From JAEZKC01 sp046546375 (GTDB lineage Bacteria; Fibrobacterota; Chitinivibrionia; Chitinivibrionales; Chitinispirillaceae): a stretch of DNA of 64,000 nucleotides. Shown here piece by piece: positions 61,826 to 64,000 of this stretch. The notes beneath the pieces are model-generated. The model had not been told where the DNA came from. It saw only the letters and a program-made list of their open reading frames with translations, and ran no database searches. The stretch is taken from positions 1-64,000 of the forward strand of contig JBKGXV010000008.1 of assembly GCA_046546375.1 (NCBI GenBank), in the 5' to 3' direction. Position numbers and translations under genes: made by a program. Position 1 is the stretch's first letter, and the number at the start of each line of letters is the position of its first letter.

Positions 61826-62605
61826 ATGCTGGTGATAAACGCTGATGACTGGGGCGCATCTTTGAAGATCTCTTCGAGAATCGAGGAGTGTATCAGGGCA
61901 GGTGTGGTCGATACGGTCAGTGCCATGGTATTCATGACCGATTCCCAGAGAGCAAGTGAAGTTTCTTGTGCGATGGGAATCGAAGCTGGGCTTCATATCA
62001 ATTTTACCACACCTTTTGACTGCAGGCACGTATCGGATCGTCTGATTGCCTCTCAGCAGAGAATAATATCTTATCTCAAGGGAAGCAAAGCCGCCCAGTT
62101 TCTCTATAATCCTCTGTTGAACAGAGATTTTGATTATGTATTCAAAGCTCAGTATGATGAATATTATCGGTTGTTTAATAATGCGCCTCCGAGAATGGAC
62201 GGGCACAACCATATGCATCTTTGCGCAAATATGCTGATCGGCAATTTCATTCCCCACAGGATAAAGGTGAGGAGAAATAATTATTTCCGCAGGGGGGAAA
62301 AGAATGTGATGAACCGTACATACCGTACTTTGGTGGATTTTCTTCTTGAGAAACGATACGTGTGCACCGATTATTTCCTTCACATACAGCAATTCGTGGC
62401 AGAGAGAGAGGATGAAAGAGAAGAGGCTTTAAGCAGGCTTGAGGAAATGTCCAAAAAAGCCAATGTGGAGCTTCTTTTGCATCCGCACCAGAAAGCCGAT
62501 TATGAATTCGCCATGAGCGGCGAATTCATTGATGCTGTTTCAAGAATGCCCAGAAACAGAAGGTGCCTTGATATTCAGGGGTCCACTTTCAGTGGACAGA
62601 TCTGA
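61826..62605 (+). CDS. YdjC/ChbG-like carbohydrate deacetylase
   Basis: The 259-residue protein has the YdjC metal motif NADDWGASLKIS near the N-terminus, GIEAGLHINFT with a metal histidine, and MDGHNHMHLCANM with two further histidines, as in ChbG. These enzymes remove acetyl groups from N-acetylated oligosaccharides. Here it may tailor a lipid-linked sugar. AGAGGGGG lies upstream; the ATG at 61826 is chosen over the GTG at 61823. Its last codons form a 7-bp hairpin (GTCCACT with AGTGGAC at 62581-62597). Confidence 0.85.
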   Translation: MLVINADDWGASLKISSRIEECIRAGVVDTVSAMVFMTDSQRASEVSCAMGIEAGLHINFTTPFDCRHVSDRLIASQQRIISYLKGSKAAQFLYNPLLNRDFDYVFKAQYDEYYRLFNNAPPRMDGHNHMHLCANMLIGNFIPHRIKVRRNNYFRRGEKNVMNRTYRTLVDFLLEKRYVCTDYFLHIQQFVAEREDEREEALSRLEEMSKKANVELLLHPHQKADYEFAMSGEFIDAVSRMPRNRRCLDIQGSTFSGQI

Positions 62606-62620
62606 ATCTTGTGATCTGAA

Positions 62621-63943
62621 TCAAACAGTACCGCATTTCGCATCAAAGCGGATGTTTTTCAATATATTCAGGTAGAATTGTTCGTGCCTGTGCGCCAGGT
62701 GATTCAGGGTGAAGTTGTTCAGAATATATTTTCTTCCCGCTTCGCCCATACCTTTTCTCAGCGATTCGTTGCGGAGGAGCTTTTTCAGTACGGTCTTGAT
62801 ATCGTCTATATCTCTGTATCTGCACAGATAACCGCCACCTCCGTGTTCGACGCATTGAGAAACACCGCCTACATCATAGGCAACCACAGGTGTCTGCATT
62901 GACTGAGCCTCGAGCAGTGTACGCGCAAAACCTTCGCGTCTGCTGGGAAGTGCGACAACCGCACTGCGTGCGTACCATTCTCTCAGCTCGTGGGAGCTGC
63001 ATTCGCCTGCAAAGGTGATTTGGTTTTTCAGATGGTGTTTGGAGATGATCGTCTGAAGATGACTGTTGACTTCAGATGAATCATCCCGGCCCGCAAAAAC
63101 AAGGTGTACAGGTATGCCCTCCTTTTTCAGCATGGCGGCGGCCTCAATGAGGTCTTCATGACCTTTGCCGGCACATATTCTGGCCGGAAGCAAAACGATC
63201 GGAACTTCTATGTTTTTTACAGAGGAAACCTTCTCTTTTGAATAAAAATCGGTGTTTATGCCGTCATAAAGACTGACAAATTTCTTCTGCAGATAACGGG
63301 GGACCCCCCTCTCTGATACTCCTGCAACTCCGCTTGCGCTCATCAGCTGTTCACGGATACACAGATCGGAGAACTTTTCGTTCGAATAGTGATTGAGATA
63401 GAAAAAGGGGATGTTTCTGTCGTTGACCATATCGATTATTTTCGCCGTATCGGTTCCTCCAAGACAATGGAAACTGAGGATGTCTATGGAGTATCTGCTG
63501 AACAGGTCTTTGAAAAGTCTTTGAGCATCAGCAGCTTCTATTCCCAGATCTTTGATACTGTAGCGTTTTCTTACGGGCAGAAAAAAACGCTGTAGAAGGG
63601 GATTGTAGATGACATGATCGCGGATGAAATGTCTTGACAGCCTAACTAAAGGATTGGTCTGCGGGGCGGTACCGTTCCATTCCTGCTTGGGATGAAGGGC
63701 ATGGGGAATGGCGATTCTTATGATTCTGCCCTGTCCGATTTCCTCCACGGTTTCTTTGGGTTTGAGCAGTTCGGTGGAGAAATAGATCTGTATGATGGTC
63801 ATATTGTTGCGGAACAGAAGCGTTTTGTTGAGATCTCTGAGATAGTGTTCGACACCTCCGCCCGTGTCGAAGGCGTGTGTGAACCTGACAATGGTAATTT
63901 TGTCAAGTAATCCCGTGTGCTGAATCGTTTCCATATATCGCAT
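62621..63943 (-). CDS. Family 4 glycosyltransferase
   Basis: The 440-residue GT-B enzyme has an N-terminal acceptor domain opening with TIVRFTHAFDTGGGVEHYLRDL and a donor-binding C-terminal domain with LLPARICAGKGHEDLIEAA, ALPSRREGFARTLLEAQSMQTPVVAYDVGG (E-x7-E type) and EAGRKYILNNF. It reads leftward and converges with the deacetylase gene, 15 bases away. It probably belongs to the same surface-glycan locus but to another transcription unit that begins at or beyond the right edge. An in-frame ATG three codons in is also possible. Confidence 0.9.
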   Translation of the reverse strand: MRYMETIQHTGLLDKITIVRFTHAFDTGGGVEHYLRDLNKTLLFRNNMTIIQIYFSTELLKPKETVEEIGQGRIIRIAIPHALHPKQEWNGTAPQTNPLVRLSRHFIRDHVIYNPLLQRFFLPVRKRYSIKDLGIEAADAQRLFKDLFSRYSIDILSFHCLGGTDTAKIIDMVNDRNIPFFYLNHYSNEKFSDLCIREQLMSASGVAGVSERGVPRYLQKKFVSLYDGINTDFYSKEKVSSVKNIEVPIVLLPARICAGKGHEDLIEAAAMLKKEGIPVHLVFAGRDDSSEVNSHLQTIISKHHLKNQITFAGECSSHELREWYARSAVVALPSRREGFARTLLEAQSMQTPVVAYDVGGVSQCVEHGGGGYLCRYRDIDDIKTVLKKLLRNESLRKGMGEAGRKYILNNFTLNHLAHRHEQFYLNILKNIRFDAKCGTV

Positions 63944-64000
63944 ATCCTCTGGTGTGGGCCATGTGATGCAGCTTTTGGTGTATGTTTGAATCCATAAAGG

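Noticed and set aside
62581..62620. Hairpin and 10-base direct repeat (GATCTGAATC) at the deacetylase stop
   Set aside because: The 7-bp stem is within the coding end without a T-run, and the repeat is too short to be meaningful.
1..64000. tRNA, rRNA, CRISPR arrays, insertion sequences and prophage
   Set aside because: No cloverleaf, no repeated spacer array, no transposase, integrase or phage genes were seen anywhere in the window.

Overview
The window looks like a chromosomal segment of a Gram-negative bacterium. It carries a complete Mla-type lipid transport operon, several predicted outer-membrane barrels and lipoproteins, and many signal peptides. A modular secreted protein (hydrolase-like domain, two InlB-like repeats, CBM6-like domain, C-terminal sorting-like tail), a serine/threonine kinase with a sigma-54 activator, and a COX24-type mini ribosomal protein would fit the Fibrobacterota, perhaps near Chitinispirillia. 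That placement is inference; no rRNA or tRNA gene is visible to confirm it.

Layout. 1-4504: a P-loop kinase-like gene, then a leftward accC, Sua5-like, srkA operon; the Sua5-like protein has lost most catalytic motifs. 4797-11865: leftward genes, including a hypothetical with a possible PD-(D/E)XK core and the operon mlaE(STAS fusion)-mlaF-mlaD-lipoprotein-outer-membrane protein. 12221-18292: rightward genes for a duplicated Cys/His zinc-site protein, a PlsB-like acyltransferase, an EIIA/PK_C/DAC fusion, Pgi, YjbQ and a ParB-like protein. 18373-20412: the leftward modular secreted protein. 20720-25934: trpE-trpG-trpC-trpF (no trpD, trpB or trpA here), then hemW and a SUI1/YciH gene.

26113-33486 is the most unusual block. 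A sigma-54-type promoter precedes genes for small exported proteins and a barrel-like protein. These run into a tightly coupled TPR lipoprotein, a membrane Ser/Thr kinase and an FHA-GAF-sigma-54 activator. This suggests an envelope-sensing kinase/sigma-54 circuit that may control its own locus.

34811-45821 and 57859-63943 are two surface-glycan blocks: glycosyltransferases, an asparagine synthase-like amidotransferase, a pyruvyltransferase, a flippase-like protein, an FkbH-like protein, a YdjC deacetylase and a tail-to-tail pair of paralogous GT-C-like membrane proteins. Between them lie a cupin regulator with a likely leaderless start, leuC-leuD, an ECF sigma/anti-sigma pair, a triple-BON protein, a 29-residue bS22/COX24-like protein, and recF-dciA-like-gyrB-surE-gyrA.

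Start codons were re-chosen where a Shine-Dalgarno site or family length clearly favoured a different start; this is stated per gene. All functions are read from motifs by eye; no database search was made.
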